This document shows, in pieces, positions 27,868 through 38,069 of a stretch of DNA of 64,000 bases. The stretch spans positions 198,773 through 262,772 of the forward strand of contig JADJYX010000020.1 of assembly GCA_016719535.1 (NCBI GenBank). The letters are read 5' to 3'. The DNA comes from Rubrivivax sp. (lineage in GTDB: Bacteria; Pseudomonadota; Gammaproteobacteria; Burkholderiales; Burkholderiaceae_C). Under the pieces are notes generated by a model. The model was not told where the DNA came from. It saw nothing but the letters and a program-made list of their open reading frames with translations, and did not search any database. Within the stretch, counting starts at the first letter, position 1, and each line of letters begins with the position of its first letter. The position numbers were made by a program, and so were the translations under genes.

Positions 27868-30800
27868 ATGGACAGCCACCCCAAGGCGGCCGCGGCGTCG
27901 CGTTTCAACATCTCGCGCTGGGCGCTCGATCATCCGGCGCTGACGCGCTACCTGCTGGTGGTGCTGATGGTGCTCGGCATGGCCGCGTATTTCCAGCTCG
28001 GCCAGGACGAAGACCCGCCGTTCACCTTCCGTGCCATGGTCGTCACCGCATTCTGGCCGGGCGCCAGTGCGCAGCAGATGGCCGACCAGGTCACCGACAA
28101 GATCGAGAAGACGCTGCAGGAGGTGCCCTACGTCGACAAGATCCGCAGCTTTTCGCGCCCGGGCGAGTCATTCACCATCCTGCAGGTGAAGGACTCGACG
28201 CCACCGCGCGAGGTGGCGGGCAGCTTCTACCAGGCGCGCAAGCGCGTCGGCGACATGCGCGGCAGCCTGCCGGCAGGCGTCATCGGGCCGTCGTTCAACG
28301 ACGACTTCGGCGATGTCTTCGGCTCGATCTTCGCGCTCTCGGCCGACGGCTTCAGCCCCGAGGAACTGCGCCAGCATGCCGAGCGCGTGCGCAGCCGGCT
28401 GCTGCGCGTGGAGGACGTGGCCAAGGTGCAGCTCTACGGCGTGCAGCCCGAGCGCGTCTTCGTCGAGATCTCGCAGAAGCGGCTGGCGCAGCTGGGCCTG
28501 GACATGAACCAGGTGCTGGCGCAGCTCAATGCCCAGAATGCGGTCGAGTCCGGCGGCGCGCTGAATACGCCGACCGAGCGGCTGCTGGTGCGCATCGAGG
28601 GCCAGTTCCAGTCGATCGACGCGCTGCGCCAGCTGCCCATCCGCGCCGTCAACCCGGCCACCGGCGCTGCCAGCACGATCCGCCTCGACGACATCGCCGC
28701 CGTCGAGCGCGCCTATGCCGACCCGCCGACGGTGATGGTGCGCCACAACGGCAAGCAGGTCATCGCGCTGGGCGTGTCGATGGCCAAGGGCGGCGACATC
28801 ATCCGCCTGGGCCACAACCTGCGTGCCACGGTCACCGCGTTGAAGGCCGAGCTGCCGGTGGGCATCGAGCTCGAGCAGGTGCAGGACCAGCCCGAATCGG
28901 TCTCGCGCTCGGTCAATGAATTCGTCAAGGTGCTGATCGAGGCGGTGGTGATCGTGCTGGCGGTCAGCTTCATCAGCCTCGGCCTGCACTTTCGCCCGCT
29001 GCGCCTGGACGTGTGGCCGGGGCTGGTGGTGGCGATCACGATCCCGCTCGTGCTGGCGATCACCTTCGTGACGATGTTCTACTGGGGCATCGGGCTGCAC
29101 AAGGTCTCGCTGGGCTCGCTGATCATCGCGCTGGGCCTGCTGGTCGACGACGCCATCATTGCCGTCGAGATGATGGTGCGCAAGCTCGAGGAAGGCCACG
29201 ACAAGCGCTTTGCCGCCACCTTCGCCTACGACGTGACGGCGATGCCGATGCTGACCGGCACGCTGATCACCGCCGCCGGCTTCCTGCCCATCGGGCTGGC
29301 GAAATCGTCCACGGGCGAATACACCTTCGCCATCTTCGCCGTCACCACCGCGGCGCTGCTGATCTCGTGGGTGGCCTCGGTCTATTTCGTGCCCTACCTG
29401 GGCTCGCTGTTCCTGCGCACGCACAGCAAGGTGCAGGGCCACGCGCACGAGCTCTTCGACACGCCGTTCTACAGCGGCTTCCGCCGCCTGGTGGACGGGT
29501 GCGTCGCCCACCGCTGGCTCACCATCGGCGCCACGGTGGCGATCTTCGCGCTCGGCGGCTTCGGCATGTCGAAGGTGCAGCAGCAGTTCTTCCCCGATTC
29601 CAACCGCACCGAGATCCTGGTCGACCTCTGGCTGCCCGAGGGCTCGACGCTGCTGGCCAGCAACGAGGTCGCCCGGCGCTTCGAGCAGCGGTTGCTCCAG
29701 GAGCCGGAGGTGACGAGCGTCTCCACCTGGGTCGGCAGCGGCGCGCCGCGCTTTTACCTGCCGCTGGACGTCATCTTCGACACCACCAACGTCAGCCAGG
29801 CCATCGTGCTGACGAAATCGCTGCCCGCGCGCGAGGCCCTGCGCAAGCGCCTGCCGCGCATCCTGGCCGAGGAGTTCCCCGAGGTGCGGGGCCGCGCCAA
29901 GCTGCTGCCCAACGGCCCGCCGGTGCCCTACCCGGTGCAGTTCCGCGTACTGGGCGAGGACCCGGCCGTGCTGCGGCAATGGGCCGACACGGCGCTGGAG
30001 GTGCTGCGCGCCAACCCCAGCATGCGCGGCGTCAACGACAACTGGAACGAGCAGATCAAGGTGCTGCGCCTGCAGGTCGACCAGGACAAGGCGCGTGCGC
30101 TGGGGGTCAGCAGCCAGGCGATCGCGCAGAGTGCACGCACCATCCTCAGCGGCAGCACCATCGGCCAGTACCGCGAGGCCGACCGCCTGATCGACATCGT
30201 GCTGCGCCAGCCGGTGGACGAGCGCAACGCCATCACCGACCTGCGCGGCGCCTACCTGCCCACGGCGAGCGGACGCGCGGTGCCGCTGACGCAGGTCGCC
30301 AAGGTCGGATTCGCCTGGGAGAACGGCCTCATGTGGCGCGAGGGCCGCAGCTACGCGATCACCATCCAGGGTGACATCGTCGACGGCGTGCAGGGGCCCA
30401 CGGTGACGGCCCAGGTGTGGCCGCAGCTTCAGCAGCTGGCGCAGCGCATGCCCGGCGGCTACCGCATCGAGGTCGCCGGCGCCGTGGAGGAGAGTTCCAA
30501 GGGCCAGGGTTCGATCGCGGCCGGCATGCCCATGATGCTGTTCATCATCTTCACGCTGCTGATGCTGCAGCTGCAGAGCTTCAGCCGCGCGCTGCTGGTC
30601 TTCCTGACCGGACCGCTGGGCATCGCCGGCGTGGCGGCGGCGCTGCTGATCCTGAACCGGCCCTTCGGCTTCGTCGCGCTGCTCGGGGTGGTGGCGCTGA
30701 TGGGCATGATCATGCGCAACTCGGTGATCCTGATCGACCAGATCGAGCAGGACCGCCGCCGCGGCATGCCGGCCTGGGACGCCATCGTCGAGGCCGCGGT

Positions 30801-31005
30801 GCGCCGCTTCCGGCCCATCGTGCTGACCGCCGCGGCCGCGGTGCTGGCGATGATCCCCTTGTCGCGCAGCGTTTTCTGGGGCCCGATGGCGGTGGCCATC
30901 ATGGGCGGGTTGATCGTCGCCACGGCGCTCACGCTGCTGAGCCTGCCGGCCATGTATGCGGCCTGGTACCGGGTGCGCCGCGAGGGTGGCCCCGCGGCAG
31001 GCTAA
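27868..31005 (+). CDS. RND efflux inner-membrane transporter
   Basis: A 1,045-residue AcrB/MexB-superfamily pump, full length. Helix 1 at about 25-45, a first periplasmic loop (QDEDPPFTFRAMVV, EVPYVDKIRSFSRPGES), helices 2-6 with LIIALGLLVDDAIIAVEMMV carrying the Asp pair for proton relay, a second periplasmic loop and helices 8-12 (LLGVVALMGMIMRNSVIL). Drug or metal specificity cannot be assigned; the sequence is closer to multidrug than heavy-metal pumps. Confidence 0.93.
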   Translation: MDSHPKAAAASRFNISRWALDHPALTRYLLVVLMVLGMAAYFQLGQDEDPPFTFRAMVVTAFWPGASAQQMADQVTDKIEKTLQEVPYVDKIRSFSRPGESFTILQVKDSTPPREVAGSFYQARKRVGDMRGSLPAGVIGPSFNDDFGDVFGSIFALSADGFSPEELRQHAERVRSRLLRVEDVAKVQLYGVQPERVFVEISQKRLAQLGLDMNQVLAQLNAQNAVESGGALNTPTERLLVRIEGQFQSIDALRQLPIRAVNPATGAASTIRLDDIAAVERAYADPPTVMVRHNGKQVIALGVSMAKGGDIIRLGHNLRATVTALKAELPVGIELEQVQDQPESVSRSVNEFVKVLIEAVVIVLAVSFISLGLHFRPLRLDVWPGLVVAITIPLVLAITFVTMFYWGIGLHKVSLGSLIIALGLLVDDAIIAVEMMVRKLEEGHDKRFAATFAYDVTAMPMLTGTLITAAGFLPIGLAKSSTGEYTFAIFAVTTAALLISWVASVYFVPYLGSLFLRTHSKVQGHAHELFDTPFYSGFRRLVDGCVAHRWLTIGATVAIFALGGFGMSKVQQQFFPDSNRTEILVDLWLPEGSTLLASNEVARRFEQRLLQEPEVTSVSTWVGSGAPRFYLPLDVIFDTTNVSQAIVLTKSLPAREALRKRLPRILAEEFPEVRGRAKLLPNGPPVPYPVQFRVLGEDPAVLRQWADTALEVLRANPSMRGVNDNWNEQIKVLRLQVDQDKARALGVSSQAIAQSARTILSGSTIGQYREADRLIDIVLRQPVDERNAITDLRGAYLPTASGRAVPLTQVAKVGFAWENGLMWREGRSYAITIQGDIVDGVQGPTVTAQVWPQLQQLAQRMPGGYRIEVAGAVEESSKGQGSIAAGMPMMLFIIFTLLMLQLQSFSRALLVFLTGPLGIAGVAAALLILNRPFGFVALLGVVALMGMIMRNSVILIDQIEQDRRRGMPAWDAIVEAAVRRFRPIVLTAAAAVLAMIPLSRSVFWGPMAVAIMGGLIVATALTLLSLPAMYAAWYRVRREGGPAAG

Positions 31006-31092
31006 AATTCCCGGTTTGCCACGCCGATTGCCTGCAGTCAGGGCGGTCGTCGACAACCGCTGAGCTTCGTTGAGTAGCCGGCACCACCCTTC

Positions 31093-31179
31093 GCGCGGGT
31101 GGCGAAATTGGTAGACGCACCAGGTTTAGGTCCTGACGCCTTCACCGGCGTGCCGGTTCGAGTCCGGCCCCGCGCACCA
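31093..31179 (+). tRNA. tRNA-Leu (anticodon UAG)
   Basis: An 87-nt type II tRNA. Acceptor GCGCGGG pairs with CCCGCGC before ACCA; anticodon arm CAGG-TTTAGGT-CCTG gives anticodon TAG; a variable arm (CGCCTTCACCGGCG) and T-arm GCCGGTTCGAGTCCGGC are present. It decodes CTA, the rare leucine codon used in the leuA leader peptide. Confidence 0.95.
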
Positions 31180-31205
31180 CCCCACCACGAGTTCAAACGC
31201 ACACC

Positions 31206-32516
31206 ATGGCCGTCAACGTCGAAACGCTCGAAAAACTGGAACGCCGGATCACGCTGTCGCTGCCCGCCGGCGAGATCAACCACGAGGTCGAGAGCCGGCT
31301 GCGCGGCCTGGCCCGCACGGTCAAGGCCGATGGCTTCCGTCCGGGCAAGGTGCCGATGTCCGTGGTCGCCCAGCGCTACGGCTACTCGGTGCAGTACGAA
31401 GTGGTCAACGACAAGGTCGGCAAGGCGTTCTCCGACGCCGCCACCGAGGCCAGGCTGCGCGTGGCCGGCGCGCCGCGCATCACGCAGAAGGAAGAGGCCC
31501 CGGAGGGCCAGATCGTCTTCGACGCCACCTTCGAGGTCTACCCGGAGGTGAGCATCGGCGACCTCTCGGCCATCGAGGTCGAGCGCGTCAGCGCCGAGGT
31601 GTCCGACGCCGCCATCGACCGCACGATCGAGATCCTGCGCAAGCAGCGCCGCAGCTTCGGCCTGCGCGCCGCCGGCGAGGGCGCGGCCGAGAGCGACCGC
31701 GTGACGATCGACTTCGAGGGCAAGATCGACGGTGAGCCGTTCGCCGGCGGCAAGGCCGAGGACTTCCAGTTCATCGTCGGCGAAGGCCAGATGCTCGAGC
31801 AGTTCGACAAGGCCGTGCGTGGCATGCAGGTCGGCCAGAGCAAGACCTTCCCGCTGCAGTTTCCGGCCGACTACCACGGCCAGGACGTGGCGGGCAAGGA
31901 GGCCGACTTCATGGTCACGATGAAGAAGATCGAGGCCCAGCACCTGCCCACCGTCGACGACGCCTTCGCCAAGTCGCTGGGCATCAAGGATGCCACCGTC
32001 GAGGCGCTGCGCGCCGACGTGAAGAAGAACCTCGAGCGCGAGGTCAGGTTCCGTGTGCTGTCACGCAACAAGGCGGCGGTGATGGACGCGCTGGTGAAGG
32101 TGTCCGAGCTCGACCTGCCCAAGGCCCTGGTCGCCAACGAGACCGAACGCATGATCGAGGCCGCACGCGCCGACCTCAAGCAGCGTGGGGTCAAGGACGC
32201 CGACAAGGCGCCGATCCCGGCCGACCTGTTCCAGGCCCAGGCCGAGCGCCGCGTGCGCCTGGGTCTCGTGGTGGCCGAGCTGGTGCGCCAGCACAACCTG
32301 CAGGCCAGGCCCGATCAGCTGCAGGCGCACATCGAGGAGATGAGCCAGAGCTACGAGAAGCCGGCCGAGGTCGTGCGCTGGTACCTGGGCAGCCGCGAGC
32401 GCATGGCCGAGGTCGAGGCGGTGGTGATCGAAAACAACGTCACCAACCACGTGCTCGGCCTGGTCAAGGTCGTCGACAAGGCGGTGCCTTTCGACGAGTT
32501 GATGGTCGGCGTCTGA
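31206..32516 (+). CDS. tig: Trigger factor
   Basis: A 436-residue ribosome-associated chaperone and peptidyl-prolyl isomerase. The ribosome-binding signature is seen as GFRPGKVPMSVVAQRYG near residues 43-58; the FKBP-like domain (about 155-245) has DFEGKIDGEPFAGGKAEDF and FPADYHGQDVAGKEADF. ATG 31206 follows the tRNA by 26 bp. clpP, clpX and lon follow, a conserved proteostasis cluster. Confidence 0.96.
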   Translation: MAVNVETLEKLERRITLSLPAGEINHEVESRLRGLARTVKADGFRPGKVPMSVVAQRYGYSVQYEVVNDKVGKAFSDAATEARLRVAGAPRITQKEEAPEGQIVFDATFEVYPEVSIGDLSAIEVERVSAEVSDAAIDRTIEILRKQRRSFGLRAAGEGAAESDRVTIDFEGKIDGEPFAGGKAEDFQFIVGEGQMLEQFDKAVRGMQVGQSKTFPLQFPADYHGQDVAGKEADFMVTMKKIEAQHLPTVDDAFAKSLGIKDATVEALRADVKKNLEREVRFRVLSRNKAAVMDALVKVSELDLPKALVANETERMIEAARADLKQRGVKDADKAPIPADLFQAQAERRVRLGLVVAELVRQHNLQARPDQLQAHIEEMSQSYEKPAEVVRWYLGSRERMAEVEAVVIENNVTNHVLGLVKVVDKAVPFDELMVGV

Positions 32517-32564
32517 TCGGCCGCCGGCCTATCATCGGGCTCATCTTCGGAACAGGCAGCTTTC

Positions 32565-33173
32565 ATGAGCGTTCAGGACATCCAGGGCTTAGGGCTCGTG
32601 CCCATGGTGATCGAGCAGTCGGGTCGGGGCGAGCGCGCCTACGACATCTACAGCCGGCTGCTGCGCGAGCGCATCGTCTTCCTGGTGGGCCCGGTGAACG
32701 ACGTCACCGCCAACCTGGTGGCGGCGCAGATGTTGTTTCTCGAGAGCGAGAACCCCGACAAGGACATCTTCCTGTATATCAACTCGCCGGGCGGCAGCGT
32801 CAGCGCGGGGCTGTCGATCTACGACACGATGAATTTCATCAAGCCCGACGTCTCGACGCTGTGCATGGGCATGGCCGCCAGCATGGGTTCCTTCCTGCTG
32901 ATGGCCGGCGCCAAGGGCAAGCGCTTCGCGCTGCCGAATGCGCGCGTGATGATCCACCAGCCCTCGGGCGGTGCCCAGGGGCAGGCGACCGACATCGAGA
33001 TCCAGGCGCGCGAGATCATCAAGACGCGCGAGCAGCTCAACCGCATCTACGCCGACCGCACCGGCCAGACGGTGGAGCGCATCGCCGCCGACATGGAGCG
33101 CGACTACTGGATGAACCCCGGCGAGGCCAAGGACTACGGCCTGATCGATCAGGTGCTCGAAAAACGCGCCTGA
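32565..33173 (+). CDS. clpP: ATP-dependent Clp protease proteolytic subunit
   Basis: A 202-residue serine protease that forms a double heptamer with ClpX. Catalytic Ser is in GMAASMGSFLL, His in ARVMIHQPSGG, Asp in the DYWMNPGEAKDYG region. N-terminal GLVPMVIEQSGRGERAYDIYSRLL is standard. It lies 48 bp after tig and is followed by a terminator hairpin. Confidence 0.97.
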   Translation: MSVQDIQGLGLVPMVIEQSGRGERAYDIYSRLLRERIVFLVGPVNDVTANLVAAQMLFLESENPDKDIFLYINSPGGSVSAGLSIYDTMNFIKPDVSTLCMGMAASMGSFLLMAGAKGKRFALPNARVMIHQPSGGAQGQATDIEIQAREIIKTREQLNRIYADRTGQTVERIAADMERDYWMNPGEAKDYGLIDQVLEKRA

Positions 33174-33187
33174 TTTCGCCCCCACGC

Positions 33188-33233
33188 CGACCCTCCCGCA
33201 AGCCTCGTTCAGGGGTGGGAGGGTCGTTCTTTT
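33188..33233 (+). terminator. Terminator between clpP and clpX
   Basis: CGACCCTCCC (33188-33197) pairs with GGGAGGGTCG (33217-33226), followed by TTCTTTTCC. It lies 15 bases after the clpP stop and should separate or attenuate transcription before clpX. Confidence 0.8.
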
Positions 33234-33306
33234 CCGGGGCCTAGGCCCTGCGGGGATTGGTCTATGATGGCCGCTCTTCCCTGCCACTACGCAGACGATC
33301 ACATCC

Positions 33307-34578
33307 ATGGCCGACAAGAAGGGTGCTTCCGGCGAGAAGGTCCTGTACTGCTCCTTCTGCGGCAAGAGTCAGCATGAGGTGAAGAAGCTCATCGCCGGCC
33401 CGTCGGTCTTCATCTGCGACGAGTGCATCGAACTGTGCAACGACATCATCCGCGACGAGGTGCCGGCCGACAACGCCGCCAGCCGCTCGGCCAAGTCCGA
33501 CCTGCCGGTGCCCGGCGAGATCAAGTCCAGCCTCGATCAGTACGTGATCGGGCAGGACGTGGCCAAGCGCACGCTGTCGGTGGCGGTGTACAACCACTAC
33601 AAGCGCCTCAAGCACATGGGCGCCGGCGGCAAGGACGAGGTCGAGCTCACGAAGAGCAACATCCTGCTCATCGGCCCCACCGGCAGCGGCAAGACGCTGC
33701 TGGCGCAGACGCTGGCGCGGCTGCTCAACGTGCCCTTCGTGATTGCCGACGCCACCACGCTGACCGAAGCCGGCTACGTGGGCGAGGACGTCGAGAACAT
33801 CATCCAGAAGCTGCTGCAGAACTGCAACTACGACGTCGAGCGGGCGCAGCGCGGCATCGTCTACATCGACGAGATCGACAAGATCAGCCGCAAGGCCGAC
33901 AACCCGAGCATCACGCGTGACGTCTCGGGCGAGGGCGTGCAGCAGGCGCTGCTGAAGCTGGTGGAAGGCACGATGGCCAGCGTACCGCCGCAGGGTGGAC
34001 GCAAGCACCCGAACCAGGATTTCCTGCAGATCGACACGACGAACATCCTGTTCATCTGCGGCGGTGCCTTCGACGGGCTGGAGAAGGTGATCCAGAACCG
34101 CACCGAGAAGTCGGGCATCGGCTTCGGGGCCACGGTGCACAGCAAGAACGAGAAGCGCGTCTCCGACCTCTTCCGCGAGGCCGAACCCGAGGATCTGATC
34201 AAGTTCGGTCTCATCCCCGAACTCGTCGGCCGCCTGCCGGTGGTGGCCACGCTGGCCGAGCTGACCGAGGAGGCCATGATCCAGATCCTGACCGAGCCGA
34301 AGAATGCGCTCGTCAAGCAGTACCAGAAGCTGTTCGCCATGGACGGGGTCGAGCTCGAGATCCGCCCTTCGGCGCTGTCGGCCATCGCCCGCAAGGCGCT
34401 CGCGCGCAAGACCGGTGCCCGCGGTCTGCGGTCGATCATGGAACATGCGCTGATCGACACCATGTTCGACCTGCCCACGCTCGACGGCGTGGCCAAGGTG
34501 GTCATCGACGAGCACAACATCGAGGACGGCGCCAAGCCCCTGCTCGTCTACCGGGAGCAGGCCAAGGCCAGCGCCTGA
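33307..34578 (+). CDS. clpX: ATP-dependent Clp protease ATPase subunit
   Basis: A 423-residue AAA+ unfoldase. The zinc-binding N-domain has CSFCGKSQ and FICDECIELC (four cysteines). Walker A GPTGSGKTLLAQTLA, Walker B IVYIDEIDKI, the pore loop within EAGYVGEDVENI, and the ClpP-contact IGF loop (KSGIGFGA). It unfolds substrates, including ssrA-tagged proteins from tmRNA action, and feeds them to ClpP. Confidence 0.97.
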   Translation: MADKKGASGEKVLYCSFCGKSQHEVKKLIAGPSVFICDECIELCNDIIRDEVPADNAASRSAKSDLPVPGEIKSSLDQYVIGQDVAKRTLSVAVYNHYKRLKHMGAGGKDEVELTKSNILLIGPTGSGKTLLAQTLARLLNVPFVIADATTLTEAGYVGEDVENIIQKLLQNCNYDVERAQRGIVYIDEIDKISRKADNPSITRDVSGEGVQQALLKLVEGTMASVPPQGGRKHPNQDFLQIDTTNILFICGGAFDGLEKVIQNRTEKSGIGFGATVHSKNEKRVSDLFREAEPEDLIKFGLIPELVGRLPVVATLAELTEEAMIQILTEPKNALVKQYQKLFAMDGVELEIRPSALSAIARKALARKTGARGLRSIMEHALIDTMFDLPTLDGVAKVVIDEHNIEDGAKPLLVYREQAKASA

Positions 34579-34674
34579 GGCGGGCCTGACCCTGCAGCGT
34601 GCCCTCCGGCCGCCCGTCCCTTCTTGCAATTTCTCGTTGGGGGCCCATGTGGGCACCTGAAAGAGAGGTCTCTC

Positions 34675-37089
34675 ATGTCCGGCAATCCCGTCCTTCCCGC
34701 TGAACCGATCACGCTGCCGCTGCTGCCGCTGCGCGACGTGGTGGTCTTCCCCCACATGGTGATCCCGCTCTTCGTGGGTCGCCCCAAGTCCATCAAGGCG
34801 CTGGAGGCCGCGATGGAATCCGGCCGGCAGATCATGCTCGTGGCCCAGAAGGCCGCCGGCAAGGACGAGCCCAAGGCCGACGACATGTTCGAGGTCGGCT
34901 GCGTCTCCAGCATCCTGCAGATGCTCAAGCTGCCCGACGGCACCGTGAAGGTGCTGGTCGAGGGCGTGCAGCGCGCCAACACGCGTGCGATCACCGAGCG
35001 CGACGAATATTTCGTCGGTGAGGTCGTGCCGGTGCCGCCGGGCGCCGAGCCCTCGCCCGAGGTCGAGGCGCTGCGCCGCGCCGTGACGCAGCAGTTCGAC
35101 CAGTACGTCAAGCTCAACAAGAAGATCCCGCCCGAGATCCTGACCAGCATTTCCGGCATCGATGACCCCGGCCGCCTGGCCGACACCATCGCCGCGCACC
35201 TGCCGCTCAAGCTCGAGGCCAAGCAGTCGGTGCTGGATCTTTTCGAGGTCGCCAAGCGGCTGGAGAAACTGCTCGAGCTGCTCGAGCACGAGGTCGACAT
35301 CCTGCAGGTGGAAAAGCGCATCCGCGGCCGCGTCAAGCGCCAGATGGAGAAGAGCCAGCGCGAGTACTACCTCAACGAGCAGGTCAAGGCCATCCAGAAG
35401 GAACTGGGCGACGGCGAGGAGGGCGCCGACCTCGAGGAACTCGAGAAGAAGATCGTCGCCGCCAAGATGAGCAAGGAGGCGCGCAAGAAGGCCGAGGGCG
35501 AGCTCAAGAAGCTCAAGCTGATGTCGCCGATGTCGGCCGAAGCCACGGTCGTGCGCAACTTCATCGACACGCTGGTCAACCTGCCCTGGGCCAAGAAGTC
35601 CAAGGTCAAGCACGATCTTTCATTTGCCGAGGACGTGCTCAACGAGGACCACTACGGCCTGGAGAAGGTCAAGGACCGCATCCTCGAATACCTTGCGGTG
35701 CAGCAGCGAGTCGACAAGGTCAAGGCGCCGATCCTGTGCCTGGTGGGCCCCCCGGGCGTGGGCAAGACCTCGCTCGGCCAGAGTGTGGCGCGCGCCACCG
35801 GCCGCAAATACGTGCGCATGGCGCTGGGTGGCATGCGCGACGAGGCGGAGATCCGCGGCCACCGCCGCACCTACATCGGCAGCATGCCGGGCAAGGTGCT
35901 GCAGAGCCTGACCAAGGTCGGTGTGCGCAACCCGCTGTTCCTGCTCGACGAGATCGACAAACTGGGCATGGACTTCCGCGGTGACCCGTCGTCGGCGCTG
36001 CTGGAGGTGCTGGACCCGGAGCAGAACCACACCTTCAGCGACCACTACGTCGAGGTCGACTTCGACCTCTCGGACGTGATGTTCGTCGCCACCAGCAACT
36101 CGATGAACATCCCGCCGGCCCTGCTGGACCGCATGGAAGTCATCCGGCTGGCCGGCTATACCGAAGACGAGAAGCTCAATATCGCGCAGCGCTACCTTTG
36201 CCCCAAGCAGGCGAAGAACAACGGCGTCAAGGCGGGCGAGATGGAGATCACCGAAGGTGCACTGCGTGGCATCGTCCGCTACTACACGCGCGAAGCGGGC
36301 GTGCGATCCCTCGAGCGCGAGATCTCCAAGATCTGTCGCAAGGTCGTCAAGGGCGTGCAGCTGAAGAAGTACGAGGGCACCGTCGTCGTCACCGAGGACA
36401 ACCTCAACGACTTCCTGGGCGTGCGCAAGTATGACTTCGGCCGCACCGAGAAGAAGAACCAGGTCGGGCAGGTGGTCGGTCTGGCCTGGACCGAGGTCGG
36501 CGGCGACCTGCTGACCATCGAGGCGGCGGTGATGCCCGGCAAGGGCAACATCATCCGCACCGGTTCGCTGGGCGACGTGATGAAGGAATCGGTCGAGGCG
36601 GCCCGTTCGGTGGTGCGCAGCCGCGCCCGCCGCCTGGGCGTCAAGGACGAGATGTTCGAGAAGCGCGACATCCACATCCACGTACCCGACGGCGCCACGC
36701 CGAAGGACGGACCGAGCGCGGGTATCGCGATGACGACGGCCTTCGTGTCGGCGCTGACCGGCATCCCGGTGCGATCCGACGTGGCAATGACCGGCGAGAT
36801 CACGCTGCGCGGCGAGGTCACGGCCATTGGCGGCCTGAAGGAGAAACTGCTGGCAGCGCTGCGCGGTGGCGTGAAGACGGTACTGATCCCCGAAGAAAAC
36901 GTGAAGGACCTGCAGGACATCCCCGAGAACGCCAAGAACCAGCTCGAGATCGTGCCCGTGCGCTGGATCGACCAGGTGCTCGAAGTGGCGCTCGAAGCCG
37001 TGCCGCAGCCGGTGCCCGAGGACGAAGCAGTGGCACCCGCGGCTGCGGCGCCGGTGGCGGTTCCGGGGGCCGACGCGTTGCCGCATTGA
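34675..37089 (+). CDS. lon: ATP-dependent protease Lon
   Basis: An 804-residue LonA protease. N-terminal substrate domain (LPLRDVVVFPHMVIPLFVGR), AAA+ domain with GPPGVGKTSLGQSVARA and FLLDEIDKLG, and C-terminal protease domain with the Ser-Lys dyad (PKDGPSAGIAM for Ser; GLKEKLLAALRGGVKTV for Lys). ATG 34675 is preceded by AGAGAGG. The last 25 residues are an Ala/Pro/Val tail. Last gene of the core block. Confidence 0.96.
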   Translation: MSGNPVLPAEPITLPLLPLRDVVVFPHMVIPLFVGRPKSIKALEAAMESGRQIMLVAQKAAGKDEPKADDMFEVGCVSSILQMLKLPDGTVKVLVEGVQRANTRAITERDEYFVGEVVPVPPGAEPSPEVEALRRAVTQQFDQYVKLNKKIPPEILTSISGIDDPGRLADTIAAHLPLKLEAKQSVLDLFEVAKRLEKLLELLEHEVDILQVEKRIRGRVKRQMEKSQREYYLNEQVKAIQKELGDGEEGADLEELEKKIVAAKMSKEARKKAEGELKKLKLMSPMSAEATVVRNFIDTLVNLPWAKKSKVKHDLSFAEDVLNEDHYGLEKVKDRILEYLAVQQRVDKVKAPILCLVGPPGVGKTSLGQSVARATGRKYVRMALGGMRDEAEIRGHRRTYIGSMPGKVLQSLTKVGVRNPLFLLDEIDKLGMDFRGDPSSALLEVLDPEQNHTFSDHYVEVDFDLSDVMFVATSNSMNIPPALLDRMEVIRLAGYTEDEKLNIAQRYLCPKQAKNNGVKAGEMEITEGALRGIVRYYTREAGVRSLEREISKICRKVVKGVQLKKYEGTVVVTEDNLNDFLGVRKYDFGRTEKKNQVGQVVGLAWTEVGGDLLTIEAAVMPGKGNIIRTGSLGDVMKESVEAARSVVRSRARRLGVKDEMFEKRDIHIHVPDGATPKDGPSAGIAMTTAFVSALTGIPVRSDVAMTGEITLRGEVTAIGGLKEKLLAALRGGVKTVLIPEENVKDLQDIPENAKNQLEIVPVRWIDQVLEVALEAVPQPVPEDEAVAPAAAAPVAVPGADALPH

Positions 37090-37339
37090 ACGTTGGCCGA
37101 GATTGGGGGGCAGGAGGGGCAGTCTGTTCCAATCCAGCTATGAGCCTGGGGCGCCCTGAGATCAACGACGCGAAGCGAGTCGATCCGTTGTACATCTGGC
37201 CAGTGTAGTGAGGTCCGTGATTTGGTGTCCGTCGACCGTTGTCGTGTGCTGTGGGCATGTGGGCGAAGGCGCGGGCGGTGGGCAACGTGACTCACGTTGT
37301 CCACGGGTTGTGCCGGTGCGCGCCAGCGCATCGTCCGCA
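37090..37339. other. Intergenic stretch after lon, no gene seen
   Basis: I find no supported reading frame, RNA or repeat here. Base composition is less GC-rich than the genes to the left, marking the start of the accessory zone. Confidence 0.4.
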
Positions 37340-37768
37340 TGTCCATAGCTGTGCCCCTCAGTCGTGCTGGCGGCGCAGCACGCAGGCCCGTGGCCGGGCC
37401 CGACAGCGTGCCCATGGCGCGGTCCACGTCGGCCAGCAGCGCCACGTCAGCCGGCATGTACAGGCGGGCAAGCGGGCAACGCGCCGCGCCGTAGGTCTTG
37501 ACCGGCGGCCGGCCAGCGTCCCAGCGTGAAACCAGCCGCGTGATCTGGGCCCGGCTGTAGCCGCTCAGCGCTGGAGGTAGGCCAGCACAGGGCCGCGCTC
37601 GGCGCGCGCCGGCCGGGGGTAGTCAAAGCGCTTGAGAACAGCCCCGATCCACGCACAGCGGCCCTCGTCACCGGCCGCCGCCTGGAACTCCATCACCTGC
37701 GTACCGGCCAGGACCTGGCGCACCTGCTCCAGCGTGCGTACCTGGGCTTCGTTCATGTCGATCACCAT
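37340..37768 (-). pseudogene. Remnant of a transposase/integrase N-terminal half
   Basis: Minus-strand frames together read MNEAQVRTLEQVRQVLAG, then FDYPRPARAERGPVLAYLQR, then after a frame change GYSRAQITRLVSRW and MPADVALLADVDRAMGTLSG. This order resembles the N-terminal helix-turn-helix region of DDE integrases common in Burkholderiales. The catalytic domain is absent and at least two frame breaks are present, so it is a dead fragment. It marks an old mobile-element event next to the tRNA pair. Confidence 0.55.
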
Positions 37769-37985
37769 CGATTTGATGATCGACCCACGTCATCGGTGGG
37801 CTGCCTGACAGCCACCAGATCGACGACCTCAGGCGGCCTCCAGGCTCACTCCTCAGTGGAATGTGGCGCCCGGCTCCAGGCTCCCGGCTAAAACCTCGTT
37901 GGACAAGACTTGGGCTTGCCAAAGCTTCCATTCTCGGCCTATACTGACAGTCTTCGCTGATTAGGTTGATCGATCAGCGTTTGAC

Positions 37986-38061
37986 GCGGGAATAGCTCAG
38001 TTGGTAGAGCGCAACCTTGCCAAGGTTGAGGTCGCGAGTTCGAGCCTCGTTTCCCGCTCCA
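37986..38061 (+). tRNA. tRNA-Gly (anticodon GCC)
   Basis: A 76-nt tRNA: acceptor GCGGGAA pairs with TTCCCGC before TCCA; D-arm GCTCAGTTGGTAGAGC; anticodon arm AACCTTGCCAAGGTT with anticodon GCC; T-arm with GTTCGAGCC. Confidence 0.95.
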
Positions 38062-38069
38062 GACACATC

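Noticed and set aside
28168..31056. 962-codon minus-strand frame opposite the RND pump
   Set aside because: Shadow of the pump gene, low-complexity His/Gln/Asp composition.
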